Source: Malus domestica
Taxonomy: Eukaryota; Streptophyta; Magnoliopsida; Rosales; Rosaceae
DNA: 64,000 nt
NCBI RefSeq assembly: GCF_042453785.1
Contig: NC_091661.1
Span: 30,433,501 to 30,497,500 of the forward strand
Direction of reading: 5' to 3'
The notes beneath the pieces were generated by a model that worked only from the letters and a program-made list of their open reading frames with translations, had not been told where the DNA came from and made no database searches. A program made the translations under genes and the position numbers. Numbering within the stretch: position 1 is the stretch's first letter; the number at the start of each line of letters is the position of its first letter. This document shows, piece by piece, positions 11,048 to 24,006 of this stretch.

Positions 11048-14000
11048 CTATCTGGGGGACATTGTGGAGTAACTACATGTAGCTTGAGATGAAGAAGGAT
11101 GGGTATTGATGGTGAAGGAGCTGGATTGATTGAATTCTCTCTTCATGGCCTTGTACACATGATCTAGGCCTTCCTCAATTAACTCCAAAACCGTTTGGGG
11201 CATTGGTGGCATGTTGATGCCGACTGATCCTTCCAACATTCTCACCACTTCCCCCATTGTTGGTCTCATGAATATCTCATCTTGGATGCACCAAAAGGCA
11301 ACTTTCAAGGCTCTCAAGAGTTCTTCTTCTTCCACCGCTCCTTCGAGTCTCCTGTCTGCAACTTTCATGGGATTTCCACTTGTCATCTCCTACAATCATG
11401 ATTCAAATTCATTACATAAAACCAAAGTTTCCACAAGATTTGAAGGTTAACAAAAATTTTGCACAAGAAAAAGAATTCTAAGAAATTTTATATTATACCT
11501 TAAAAGCCCATCCAGGATAGAAAAAGTTATCTGCATCAAATGACATGTCCAGGTTTCTTCGACCGCCAACGATCTCTAGAAGAAGCATACCGTAACTATA
11601 AACGTCAGCCTTGACGGTTATAGGACGGTTACTCACCCACTCCGGAGCCAAATAGCCTCTTGTTCCTCTGACCATGGTAACAACCTGTGAGTGCTCTCTT
11701 CCCATCATCTTAGCTAGTCCAAAATCGGAAACTTTTGGACAGAAATTTTCATCTAGCAGAATGTTTTCTGGTTTGATGTCACAATGTATAATTCGATCTC
11801 GGCATTGCTCATGAAAATATGCAATTCCTTGTGCAGTACCCACGGCTATATCAAAGCGTGATTGCCAATCTAGCACCTTATCTCGGGAATAACGTGAGCC
11901 AAATATCCATTTGTCCAGTGACCCATTTTTCATGAACTCATAAACTAAAAGCCTGCCAGCACGAGAAAATATGTTCCGTTTTTAGATCAATCAATTATAG
12001 CATCTTAGAATGTCTACTAGAATTCAGAAAACCATGTGTCACTGGCTACAAACATTTTAAGATTCATAAGAACCATTAACTAGCTTTTTGAATACAAAGA
12101 GAAGTGTTTAGGTTTCTCAAAGTTATTGCTTACCGTTGTGAGCTCTCGGAGCAGTACCCGCATAGACGAACCAAGTTCATGTGATGCATGGAGCCAATGG
12201 TGTTCACTTCGGTTATAAACTCCTTCTCCCCGTGTGGCAAAACCCTTTCAAGTTTTTTTACGGCAACCAAAGTTCCATCTGCAAGGCTTCCCTTGTAAAC
12301 ACTCCCAAATCCCCCTGAAAAGTAGCATATAATTACCAAACAGAACCAACACTGTAAGAAAATAGCAAATTACTATTATGTATATGGTCCATTCTTACCA
12401 GTTCCAAGAAGCTGTGAGAAGTTCCACGTACGAATTTGTAATTCGCGGTAACTAAGATTAAGCGGAGCACCAGACAAGATTACCAAGCTTTCCAGTGTTC
12501 TCTTCAAGGATCTCCTCCTATGCACATTGTAATATAGCAAAAGACATAGGAGGGCAACAAGGAAGGTCATGCTGAGAACAATAGGAATAACCAGAACTTT
12601 TGTTCGCCGATTACCAGACCCCTTCGAAGACTCCCCGGATCCTTGTGCATCGCCCTCTGAGCCATTAGACCTAATCTTCACAAACAGAGTGGAACCAGGA
12701 TCCTCATAGCCACCAAAACCCAAGCTTCTCAAAACCCAACAGTATGGACTTTCGTCATCAAGGCTGTAAACTGAAGCAACACATTCACAATCGGTTAGAC
12801 AAATATCTCCACATTTTGATACATTATCAACATCGCTGTAGTTTGCTATGACTGAAAATTCTGGAAAATAGTAATTGGTTTGCTGCACCGTTGAAGTTCT
12901 AAACTGGGATGGCTGATAATTACTCCGCGGATCACATTTTCCAATAAGTGACGAATTTTCTGAACACTGACTTCCCCCATCTACCATATAAGTCCCCGGT
13001 AGACATGTGCAAGAAGCATTAGTCTTACTCCTATCCAAATTACATATCCCATTGCCACAAATTCCAGCGATGTCACATGGTGTTGAAACTGCAGCCCACT
13101 CTGGCACCCATTGCCTTGACCCGTTAACATCATTATCCCAACGATACAAGCGCAAATTCCCATTACTCTCGAGAATCAATCTTCGAAGAACCGATGATCT
13201 GGTTGATATGTTTGATGCTGCTGATAGTCCCCCATTATCACCATCATTCTTGTACACATAAACAGCTCCATCTGATGACTCCCCATACACAATTCCAAAA
13301 CTTCCTGCTTCATCTAAAACCGCTACAACATCCCCGGTTACATTTGATATGTCTGGTCCGTTCCAATAAGAATAGTTATAGTATGATTCAGGGGAGGAAT
13401 TGTATAAAGTTTCAGGCACGTTGTAAGTCAAGGCAAGGCTTAAAGAAGTGCGTTGTTGAAGCATTTTGAGTGCATAGTAACCACCATGTGAGGGGGACTT
13501 AGAAGTTGTTAGCTCTAAAGAGACTGAAAGAGGTTGGTTTGGGAGGAGAGTGTCAGATGGGTGTGAGAAACTCTGCCACACCGGGCCCTTGACATCATTG
13601 TAGATAACGAAATTTCCGGATTCTTGCAATGTTGCGCCTTCAACACCAGTGCCAGAGGTGTTTGAGGTCCACGTGGTAGCGTCTCCATCCGTGAGGACAA
13701 GGTTTCCGGTTGTATCAAGCTCTAGGATTGCATTGTTGGAGACGGCTGAGTTCCTATATATTTAGACGATTGAGAGAAAATGAAATTTGTAACCTGCAAA
13801 AGCTATTGTAAAGACTAGAGATGGGGGGACTGGTTTGTGATCTTTCTTTTTTTTTCCTTCTAATTAGTCGAAGTCTATTAATCATTCACTTTATATGCAA
13901 CATTCTATATGCAAGATATTCGGCAAAATGATGGATCAAAGTCAAAGACTGATAACATATCGATCAGATATCGAAAAATCAGATCATTTTAACAAATGCC

Positions 14001-14586
14001 ATTTGTAAATTGATCACTTCAACTAATTTTTCAGGATATTTTTTGTTCTTGGACTAGTTAAAGTATGATACACATAAAAATTCACTAGCCTTGTAAGTCA
14101 AACATAACATTTTCATTCATCTTTCTTTACTGACTTTTTCATGGACACAAGTTTAAAAAATTATTAAGCAAGTTATAATTCAATGAAAAATAAAAAGAAA
14201 ACACATAAAGAGAGAGAAATATATTTGCTTTCGTAATATTTATCGACCTAGACCTACTGGTTAAGATCTCGTTTTGTCAATTTGCTTTTTCTAGGGATAA
14301 AAAGGAGGAGGTTTTGGATGATTAACCTGTTAGCAGACCATACTATGGTTCGATCTCCGGGAAGCTCGGCAAACCAAATAGCCAGTTGAAGTCTGTAGTC
14401 ATCGTCCGACGTTGGAGTGAACCCTAAAGCAAATGTGCCATTATCTGAGACCAGCGTTTGGTTCTCTCTAGCCAACAGCCTTGAACCCAAACCAATCCGG
14501 CTAGCCGAGCAGGCATCAAACCCAGCTACAACCAAGAAGAACAGTGCCACCAAATAAGTAGAAAAATAAGTAGAGGCCATTGCCAT
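11048..14586 (-). CDS. G-type lectin S-receptor-like Ser/Thr kinase (At5g24080-like)
   Basis: Five exons on the minus strand join in frame to 863 residues: 14586-14327, 13753-12399, 12314-12134, 11952-11499, 11389-11048, all with GT-AG introns. Residues 1-28 are a signal peptide. A bulb-lectin/S-domain follows (FALGFTP, TIVWSANRNSAVS, WQSFSHPSDTLLPNQ), then a Cys-rich EGF/PAN-like part (CGNGICNL, CECVASVYSL), one membrane segment (KVLVIPIVLSMTFLVALLCL), and a kinase domain with LGTGGFGSVYKG, VAVKK, HCDIKPENILL, SDFGLAK and GTRGYLAPEW. HCD in place of HRD makes it a non-RD kinase, a class often tied to defence signalling. Start choice: the first Met before the signal peptide. The exon 1 to 2 junction gives SANR-NSAV exactly as the family expects. 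It looks functional; the ligand is unknown. Confidence 0.9.
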
Positions 14587-16960
14587 TGGAAGCTAAAATA
14601 TTGGCCAGTGTGTTATTTGTTGAAGAGCTGATTAAGCTAGAACAAGGGAAAAAAAAAGGTGGCTGTGCTATTTGTGAAACCGGGAGGGAGAGGAAAACTG
14701 TCATGCACGGAAGATATTTAAGAAATCATGACACGTCTAAGTACTGGTGGGTGAGCTAAATTTTGAAAAAAAGTTGCACCAAGATTTGGTCGGCCGACAG
14801 GCGCATCTGGATACTGGGGTACGTGGTGAATGAAGGCAGTGTGTTCTTGGATATTGGACGTTCGGAGTTCTTCAGTCGTGGCCAACCGGTAATACGAACT
14901 TATATATCGACACGTAGTTCTAATTATTTGCATGAGAATAAATTGTGGCTTTCACACCCATATATCAGTGGGGATAGATATAGAAGTAGATGGTGAATGA
15001 TTAAGTTCACTTTGTCTTTTGCTCATATTATAACATTTTCGATTGCTAAAATTCAAAGTATGTTGAAATTCTTATGTACACCATGTATCCCTATATAGAA
15101 GTAGATGGTGAATGATTACGTATACCACGTGTCCTTATATAAATAGTGGGTTATATGTGTTAAAAGGTTAATAATTTAAAAATTAAAATTTTCCACCACT
15201 TGCATAAAAACACATGGTGTATCATACGTGTTCCCGTCACAATTAAAAATTTCTCGTATTTAAGGCATGCTAATTCTAGATTGACAAATATGTATATTGT
15301 AGGTTGTAGACAGTTGACTTAATGCATATTAATAATAGTTTAACAAATATACATAGGTAAGACAAGTGGATGACTGTCTGGTGGTTATGATTTTTCTCTT
15401 CTCTTCACTGCATTTTGGGCTCAAACTTATCTCCATCTCAAACACAAACGATTCTAATAGCAATACTGGATATTAAAGTCGTAGGCGAAAACTAAAAACA
15501 ATCTCAAATAAAACAGGAGAATTACGTGGTTTGGTGTGGAAGCCTGTGTGTATATGCGAAGCATGGTAAGAAAATTCCACTAAACAAGCCTAACAAAACC
15601 AAACGAAAACGGAGAAGACTCTCCCAAACCGCTCTATAACTCTCAAACTTACAAAGTGGCTCTGACAAAACTGTCACAAATTTGCCACTACAAAATAAAC
15701 CATCCTTAAAGTTCGATTTATAGAGTATAGAAACGAGGGTTACATAGGAATGTAATCAGGGAACGAAACTCAATCCATATAGGACACAACTTAGCCTAAA
15801 TATAATTCCAAAATGAAGCGGCCCGCAAAAATTTTCGATCCACGCACTCGAATCGCCCACCACGATCTCTATGGTACCTACTAAAATCCTCGTCGGTGCT
15901 TACTCACTGGACCTCTTGGTTGTCCAGCTCCAAATGGTTCTATTTTTGAGCTATACCACAATCACCTCTCCTAAAACTCAACATCCCCCACCGCCCCACG
16001 CAATCTCACCACCACTTCTCGTCCAAGAAACCGCCAAACGCACTCTCTCAATCTCACAACTTCAATTTCACATTTGGTTCCATAGAAAGAGAGAGAAAAT
16101 GAGGCTGATGGGGTTGGGCAAGCTTTTGGATTTTCTGAATTATTATTTTTTATTTTTCTAATTTTATTAAGTTAGCGCTATTATGTTCAAGGGTTATGTG
16201 TCAAAATATACGAGATTGACACTTATTTGGCATGCAGCATTTTTTATCACCATCATGCTATGATGTATATACTCACCACATACTTGTAGTGTGTCATTTT
16301 ACTTAATTCTAGTTAATTTTCACATTAAATGTTACTTTTTCAATTTGGAAAAAAATTAATCAATGTTAAGTAAAATGACACGTATCAAATGATTAGGTGT
16401 ATGATGAACTACATCATTGTTTATGGTGGTGATCAAAATTACTTTCCATGTGACACAAAGGCATGGTACAGAAGACTTGAAGGCCATTTTTTCTACCCAC
16501 ATTACTCATGCTACCATTGCTTGCCGCTTGTCCTACTAATTAATTATGGTATGCTAGAGAGAAAATTTGTAGACCAAATAAGAATAAGTATGCTTATCAA
16601 TATTTAAATAATAATTTAGTCATCAACTTCCATATCATTTAGCTTATAAAATTGTATCTACAAATTTAATTTCTCTTACATTACTCATTAATTATGGTTA
16701 AATCTTTTTTTTTTCTGATGAAATAATTATGGGAGAGAATCATTCCTTTGACAGTTTACTTCCACTTTTGCCCCAATATTGTTATGTAAGAATTTTGAAA
16801 AGAAGGCCTAGGTTTGAGTTGACAGTCTCTCTTGATGGGCGATTTATGAATGAAAAAAAAAAAAAGTTAAAACCCCTTCTGTAAATCGTCAAAGAAATAA
16901 CTCCCAGGCCTAAACTTTTTCTCACAAAAAAATCAAAAATTACTTATTCTAAAGTAGGGG
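14587..16960. other. intergenic; no gene supported
   Basis: The upstream side of the lectin kinase. A 29-bp segment (TATAGAAGTAGATGGTGAATGATT) occurs at about 14978 and again at 15094. 15480-15870 has low-copy or retroelement-like character (GAATTACGTGGTTTGGTGTGGAAGCC) without visible ends. The 96-residue frame at 15871-16161 is Pro/Leu-rich, lacks family features and is not called. Confidence 0.4.
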
Positions 16961-18985
16961 GAGGGCAGGCACTGTTCACGGTTGTTTTGATTTTGCTTTA
17001 TTTACAACAATGCCAGCCGAATGTGGCTGGGTTGGGAGGGTGATTCTCAAAAATTCAGAGGGTAATTTTGTCTTTTGAGGTCAATTCCTCCCCCCTCGAT
17101 TTTGCTTTATTTACAACAAAACCGTGGGATTTTGGGCTGGGTTGGAACGTAGTTATTAAAAGTTAGGAGGGTAATTTTGTCCTGTGCATTTGAGACGGAT
17201 TGGGGTGGGTTTGGGTTTGCTGTCATTCCGTGAGGGTTTCGGGGATGGGAGGCCATGCCTCCGATAGAGAGGGAGAGAGAGAGACAGAGCGAGAGAGAGG
17301 TGTGGGGATCTCAGCGCCATTGCTACAGATCCTCGATTTCATGAGTGGGAGAGGGGGGACAGTCAGAGACAAGTATGGGGGCCTGTAGTTAACGGGACAC
17401 GAGTCTCAGGAGTAGAACCCAACCAGCTCTCATCTCTCACTCTTCCTCTCTCTCCTACGCGAGCCCTCTCATCTATCACTCTTCCTGTTTCTGTCCTCCT
17501 CAAACCCTAGCAGCCACAGCTCCATCTCTTCCGTTTCTCTCATCCTAGAGCAGAAGAAATATGGAAAATCAGGGCCTTTTCATTTGCTTCCACAGATTTC
17601 TCGAGCTCCGGATCGCTAGCCTCCGTATGAAGGTTCGTCTCTCTCTCTCTCTCACTTTTTAATCTTATATATATATATATATTATTAGGACAAATAGAAC
17701 ATTTCATCTGGAGAGATTTTTTTAATTGATTGTTGTAAAATTCGATTCTTGCTAAATGCTTTCTTTATTTTTTGCTGATTTGTGTGTGGATTTTTTGTTT
17801 GATTTCATTTTTGGTTTCAGGAAACGTTTATCTTCTAATTTTAGGGTTTTGTTTTGGGAGTTTGCAAACGCTTTCTGGGTCAGGTGTGTAACCTATCATT
17901 AACAATTTTTTTTTATTTTTTTATTTTTTATAATTAAAATTGAAAGATTGCTGAGGAATGGATTTGCCTGCGGTTATATAACTTATCTTTAACCATTTTC
18001 TAATATTTTTTGTGTTTTAATTAGAATTCAAAGATTGTTGAGGAATGGATATGGCTACGGCTTAGTTGTGAATTAGTGGTGCAGCGGCAACTCCTAAGTT
18101 GCTATTTAGGTAAAATATCAGAGCTCCCCCAATTTGAATTTTCAATTCTGAATTTCAATTTCTAGGGTTCATTTCGATTTGGGTTTTTTTTGGAATCTGA
18201 TCTTTCTTTGGTATTTTTGTTTATTCCGTCGTCAGTCATGGCCTCCTGAGATGAAAGAGCCATGGGCGTGCATGGCTGCTACTGTGTTTGCTTAGTGTGA
18301 GAGGCTGATTTGCTTTTGGGTTTGTGTTTCTCTTGCTAATTTTGGATATGTTTGGATTATTTTTTTTTTTGTTTTTGCTGGGGTTGTCATTCTTTAAATT
18401 TTTGTAAATTTTCTATGAAGAGTTGAATATTTGTGCCTGTCCAGGGTTTAGGTTTCGCTGAAATGTTCATATCTAGGATTAGATTTAGAAAAAAAATTGG
18501 GTTTTGAGCTGGGGCTTTTTTGCTTTTTGCTAATTCCATTGTTCCAATCTGCTTCTTACTTATGAAGATAATGTATTTTCCTGTATATTGTTTTCCCTTT
18601 TTTTCGTTGGTATTTTTGGTGATTTTCCTGTATGTTGCTTTCCCGTATATCAAATTTTATTTATTCATTTTTTATATGTTGTGAGCTGTTTTATGATTCA
18701 ATCCAGCATCATCCACTTTCACAAAATAGGTTGCTCATACTTCAGTGGACACAATTTTTTAAGGTTTTTCTTAAAGTCTTGGTGTCATGTTACATTTTTA
18801 GGAAAGCTTCCATCTCTACGTGAATCACTGGCAAATAGAAAAACAAACTGTCTTTTCAGCATTCAACGTTGTCATTTGCATCTTGACAAATTGTCTTCAG
18901 TTTTTCTGAGAACTTCAATAGCTGAATGCAATTAGATGTAGGTTGATTTTATTTGAATTTTGTTTCCTTTTAATAAAATTTGCAG

Positions 18986-20198
18986 AATTCTGGCCAAATA
19001 GCCCCTTTAGACAAGATAGTTGAATTGAAGGAGAAATATAAGTTTCATGTGTTATTGGATGAGAGTAACTCATTTGGTGTGCTTGGAAAATCTGGAAGAG
19101 GTAACTGAATACTGTAGGATTCCGGTATTTTTAGAAACCCGTCTTTTTTTGTATCTCTCATAACTATTGATCCATTACCTGTTTGTGATTTCTGGTGGTG
19201 TGATTTTGCAGGTTGAAAAATTAGATATTATTACTGGTGCAATGGGACACGCATTAGCCACAGAAGGAGGATTTTGCACTGGAAGTGCTAGAGTCACCAA
19301 TCACCAAGTATGTTTACCGAATACACACTATTAACCATTTATATGATGTCTCTGTTGATAGATGAAATTTTTAACAAGCAAATGACTTTCTTATCTTTCT
19401 ATTTTAGTGAATGCTTAATTATGTGCTCACAATCACTTATGTGCATGCATATATTAAACAAAAAGCGTCAAAAGTTTCTAAATGATAAAATTTTGGGATA
19501 TGGTATTTGGCAGCGATTGAGTAGCTCTGGGTACGTCTTTTCTGCTTCTTTGCCCCCATATCTTGCGAGTGCTGCCATTACTGCCATTGATATCCTCGAG
19601 GAAAACCCTGGTCTGATAACAAAGCTGAAGAAAAATATTGCCATATTATGGAAAGGTATGTTCTTGATCTCTTATTCACTTGCATGTAGTTTGATGTTCT
19701 TTATTCTGTATCTGGACAGTTGTCAGCGCCGTGGTGTGTACTCATCACTTGATCAATTTCCTTGGCATCCCCTTTGCGTTGTGAGATCACTTACTGCCTG
19801 CCTTGCATTATGATTCTCTTGATTGAGAAATGTGACGTGATGTGATGTGGTGTGCAGGATTGTCAGCTATACAGGGCCTCTCATTCGCTAGCAGTCCAGA
19901 ATCCTGAATTGTCTTCCTCAGACTACAGAAAGCAGATTCTGTGAATCCTTTTCTGTCCTTTTCTGCCTCTCTACTTTTAATTGTAATGGTTGCGGTTATG
20001 TAGTTGTTGAAAGAGCATTCCATCTTTGTGGTTGCCTCCAAAAAGTCATCGCTTGATAAATGTCGTCTTCCATTAGGAATTAGATTGTTCGTCTCTGCTG
20101 GCCATATGTAATCCGATCTGTTCAAGGCAGCTGCATCCATGAAAGGAGTTGCAGAATTGGTGCTAGATTATATAACCAAGCAGATTGTCATTTTCTGA
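18986..20198 (+). pseudogene. LCB1 (serine palmitoyltransferase subunit 1) 3' fragment
   Basis: Exons of the long-chain-base biosynthesis protein 1 gene lie in correct order with introns: 18986-19124 ([35 protein letters not shown]), 19212-19307 ([20 protein letters not shown]), 19514-19655 ([20 protein letters not shown]) and 19858 onward (GLSAIQGLSFASSPES, then [38 protein letters not shown]). LCB1 pairs with LCB2 in the ER to start sphingolipid synthesis. The N-terminal half is absent. A frameshift follows GKSGRG, stops interrupt after SSPES and after AGHM, and part of the exon between IVFLRLQ and the next block is lost. This is a captured, dead gene fragment. Confidence 0.88.
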
Positions 20199-21255
20199 AG
20201 GCGGTATGTCTTTTTAACCAAGCAGAATTGGTGAAAAATTGAACCCAATAGAATATAGAAAATGAAGTGTTTAGAAAAGAATTTTTTTCAATTCAAGTTG
20301 TCTTTTTCTTTCTGTTTATTTAACTTCGGATTGGCTGCTTTATTTGTTTTTCTAGATTATATATTTTGATATTCTCTAAAAACTTATGTATCGTCTACCG
20401 TCACCTGCTTCTGCTCCTCAACTTGCTTCATTTTTAATTTTCAAACTTTATTTTTTACATGTGAAAGCAATTGATTGCCTTCTTTTGGAAAAATGCTAAT
20501 GGAAAACTTTTTCCCCGTTTCTAAATGATTCTCATCTGTTTTTTTGCAGTTTTCTATAGAGGTTTAGTTGAACATGGAGACAATATCCGATTGCTTGAAG
20601 GCAGGAATGTCTGGTATTGCTCACCTGGTATGTTTAATTTTCATTGTTCATCTGTCTGATTACGCTTTTTATTTTTGCTATCTCCCTTCATCTATAAACC
20701 GTCTGAGACTTATCTATCTCCATTTTGGCGATGCAATTTCTTCATTGTGGAGATAATACTGTGTGATTGTTTTGCTTCTGGTAAATCTTTTATCTATTTT
20801 CCGTCTGTTCCAATTTGAATTCCCTTTTTGGATTTTATATGCCGTTGATTTTACTAATTAAAGTATATAATTCCTTTGACACCCTCCGTGTATATATAGT
20901 GGCAATTTTACTTAAAATTGTCTTAAACCTAGACATGGATGATCATAACCTTGATGTACATGTGATTTGCAATTAGATGCGTTGTCTTCTATAGTTATTT
21001 GTTTGCCCTGAGGTTTTATACGATATACTTAGTTTCTTTTCTCTACTTCAGACCAAGTAGTGCAGTGCACGGTAGATATGACAGATTATATAGTGTGATG
21101 AATTGCTTGCTACTACAGATCTTTTTATCGACAGATATACATTGTATTAATCGTGAATTCCTTCGTGTGACAATAGTTGTGCTTTTGTGTCTGCATTATT
21201 TAATTTGGTTATGGTTTAATTTAATAAGATTATTATTAGAGGTTGAGCTGTATTT

Positions 21256-21459
21256 AAGGTTTAATACATTACATAAGTGGGTTAGGTTTTTCAACTTTAA
21301 AATTGTTTTGTTGTAAACATGCAGCGCCCATGCTCACAAAGTCCTAAACTAATTTTATTAAATTAAGGAGTTGGCAAACCACTTACAAAATTATGGACTC
21401 AAGGAATTAAAAAAACTGGTCCATTTCCTACTATCCTAACCCGTCTCCCCCAACCATTT
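21256..21459 (+). repeat. internal Helitron repeat, copy 1
   Basis: A segment running from AAGGTTTAATA through GTCCTAAACTAATTTTATTA to CCTAACCCGTCTCCCCC is repeated with moderate divergence at 25409-25608. The two copies lie in the two Helitron units, supporting a shared ancestral body. Confidence 0.7.
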
Positions 21460-21534
21460 TCTGCCATCCATTAGGTCCTTTAAATAATTAATGTCTTAAG
21501 TCTTGCATGACCAAACTTTCCACTTCCCATTTTG

Positions 21535-21536
<2 letters not shown>

Positions 21537-21584
<48 letters not shown>
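21537..21584. repeat. (GA)n microsatellite
   Basis: An uninterrupted GA run, about 24 units, within Helitron unit 1. The minus-strand Ser/Leu open frame across it is an artefact. Confidence 0.95.
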
Positions 21585-21586
<2 letters not shown>

Positions 21587-22436
21587 CATATGGGGTATTC
21601 AGGATTTCAGGGAGAGGGGTAGGGGTCATGAGCAGAGGCTCAGTGTTGTGGGGTGAAAAGTTATTTGAAAATAATGGAAAGAACATTTTCTGCATCGTGA
21701 TTCTTTAATTGTATGATAATGTTTCCAATGTTTTAGATTACATTGATCTGTATTATTTTAAAGTATATATGAAGATTAGTTTATAGGTGTATGCACTTAA
21801 ATTGGATATATGGTATTTTTCAGATTATTTGACATACAATTGCATATAATCTCAATTTTTCTCATGCAATTTTTGTCTGAGCTTCGGAATCGTTGAATAG
21901 GATAATTCATACTTGGATAGCTACATCAGCACAATTGGAGTTGAATTTGTAAGCATTTTGTCAGTTTTACACTACTGATTCCTTTGATTCAACTCTCATC
22001 TTACCAACATCTTTCACTCATCTATCCCTTTTGTTGGTTCCTGATTATGATGAATTTTTTTGCAGATTAAATGTCCTATTTACAGCAAAGCCGTCAGGTT
22101 TGGGCTGATATTGGGGCTGGGTTGGAAGGGCAATTTTGTCCTGTGCGTTTGAGACAGATTGGGGTGGGTTTAGGTTTGCTGTCATTCAGTGAGTGCTTTC
22201 GGGAATGGGAGGCCATGCCTCCGATAGGGAGAGAGACAGAGCGAGAGAGAGGGAGCGGGAGGAGTGGGGATCTCAGCACCATTTCTGCAGATCCTCGATT
22301 TCATTTGGCTTCGTTTTCCCTTTCTGAAACCCTAGCAGCCACAACACCATCTTTGGAATAGCATCGGCTTCCTGCTTCCTAAAATCAAAACCACTCAAAG
22401 TGGCCTTCATTTCTGTAACTCGAGAGCTTCGGTGAG

Positions 22437-22496
22437 ATGGAGGAGAGGAGCATGGAGATGGGCTCGAGTCCGCAAACGACGGAAGAGATCTTGAGG
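22437..22496 (+). pseudogene. possible captured 5' exon, unidentified
   Basis: After a leader-like GTAACTCGAGAGCTTCGGTGAG, an ATG opens MEERSMEMGSSPQTTEEILR, followed by GTTTGATAATTTTC, which could be an exon-intron boundary. Setting and composition fit a first exon with 5'UTR captured by the Helitron. I do not recognise the protein. Confidence 0.3.
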
Positions 22497-23817
22497 TTTG
22501 ATAATTTTCGCACTTTCTCGAATCGATTCAGTGCATTTTTTTATAAATTACTTAGTTTTGGGTTTGAATCTTTATCTGGAAATCCAAAACGAAAAAACTG
22601 TGCTCTGCAACACGATTGACGATTTCGATGTCGGCTTCATGAGATCTCTTCGATCTTTGCTCCCAATTTCTGTAAATTTGGGGTTTCTTGGGGTATAATG
22701 TTTTCAAACTCTGTTACTTATTGGATGTGAAGATCTAATTCAATTTGGTGATTAATATAATTAGATTGTATTAAATTTTTCATGATTTTGTAGAATTTTA
22801 CGTTTTAATTTGTGGGTTTTGGAGAATTCTTCATTAAATTTCTGGGTTCTTTTGATGTGAGATTTAGTTAATTTTTGTAGCTTTTGTAAAATCCTTCGAT
22901 TAACTTTTTTTGTTTTGTTCTCTTTTCGTATTAGCAAGTTATGGAACCAACTAAGATCAATTAACTTATTACTGATTCTTCTCTCTTCAGGTTCATGGAT
23001 TGTTAAGGAGAGTGTGGGAAAGAAAGGGTGCCTCACTGCTTAGGCACTGGAAATCAATTATTTCCATCGGAAGAACTACTTGGAGGTAAAGTTGAAGAAA
23101 TAATTATTAAAGTACATTAAAAATTGTAACTTGCGTTTTGATATTCTATTACTCCACATGCTAAATCTGCTTGGACATTGAATGATGGAGGAGCTGGTTT
23201 CTTTTTTACTTAGGGCGTGTGGGATGAGATTTAAATGCGTGTCTCTCATGATTTGCATAAACATAACTTGGATATGAAAGTATAAGATATCATGAATCAT
23301 ATGTTATTTTCTAATTTGGATACATTATGTGAATTATTGCTTCTTTAGAAAAGATTAAGGAAGGTGGGTTCATCATGGGATTTAAGTTTTAACAATACAA
23401 CTTCTTAAAATTGAGTAAATGCTCGCATTTGATAGAACTTTGAAGATGGATTTTCAGGTTCAAATTTTGGTTGTGTATTGGTACTGTGGAGTTTTTACTT
23501 TTATTTTATTTGGATGTATGGTTGGGAATGAGGTATCTGAAAATTTTGGAGAAAAATTAGCGGCTATTGTTTACTTGCAAAGTCTGTAACTTTCTTTTAG
23601 CTTTTGCAGTACGTTTGGGAGCAAGCTGAAATTGATATCATTGAGCACAAGACAAGAAAAAGCCTCCATTTCCATCTCCTAAAAGCAGCAGTAGAAAATT
23701 AAACAAGCATTTTCATACAGCTGGAGGCTGTAAGTTGTTTATGTTTTTCCAATTATTACTTATTTGATAATATTTTGTTTTTCTGGTGAATTCTGAATTA
23801 CTGAGAGACAATTACTC

Positions 23818-24006
23818 ATGTGTTACAGGTGGTCACTGCCTGACATCAAAGACTACTTAGAAGTGGCAGCCTTTAAGTCCGTTCAATTTTTAATGCGCAA
23901 GATGCAAGACAACAGAAAAATCCGAAGAACAGAGGAGTTTACTATCGGCCGGGACATAAAATATGAAGAGATGAAACGTTTTCATCAACATGATTCTTGG
24001 AAATAA
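23818..24006 (+). pseudogene. exon-like open segment, unidentified
   Basis: An open frame reads WSLPDIKDYLEVAAFKSVQF, then LMRKMQDNRKIRRTEEF and GRDIKYEEMKRF, preceded by TTACAG (possible acceptor) and ending in a stop. The composition is protein-like (charged, no low complexity), unlike the surrounding AT-rich DNA. Other exon-like bits nearby (22991-23084, 23610-23700, 24530-24582, 25024-25122) are similarly bounded by AG and GT. No family recognised; captured exons are the likely explanation. Confidence 0.3.

Larger units (their letters stand above)
16960..22073 (+). mobile_element. Helitron unit 1 (3'-truncated), carrying LCB1 exons
   Basis: This unit opens with a leader (GATTTTGCTTTATTTACAAC, then GGGCTGGGTTGG, GTAATTTTGTC) present twice at about 16988 and 17098, followed by ATTGGGGTGGGTTTGGGTTT and GGAGGCCATGCCTCCGATAG. 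The same leader recurs at 22074. The unit ends with CACTCATCTATCCCTTTTGTTG..TTAAATGTC (about 22010-22073), which matches the sequence just before the true Helitron 3' end at 34082 but stops short of the hairpin. Inside are LCB1 exons, a (GA)n run at 21537-21584 and exon-like bits. I could not identify the 5' TC terminus, so the left limit is approximate. Confidence 0.5.

Noticed and set aside
15871-16161. 96-residue frame with Pro-rich middle
   Set aside because: No recognisable domain or splice continuation; composition fits an untranslated or intergenic stretch.
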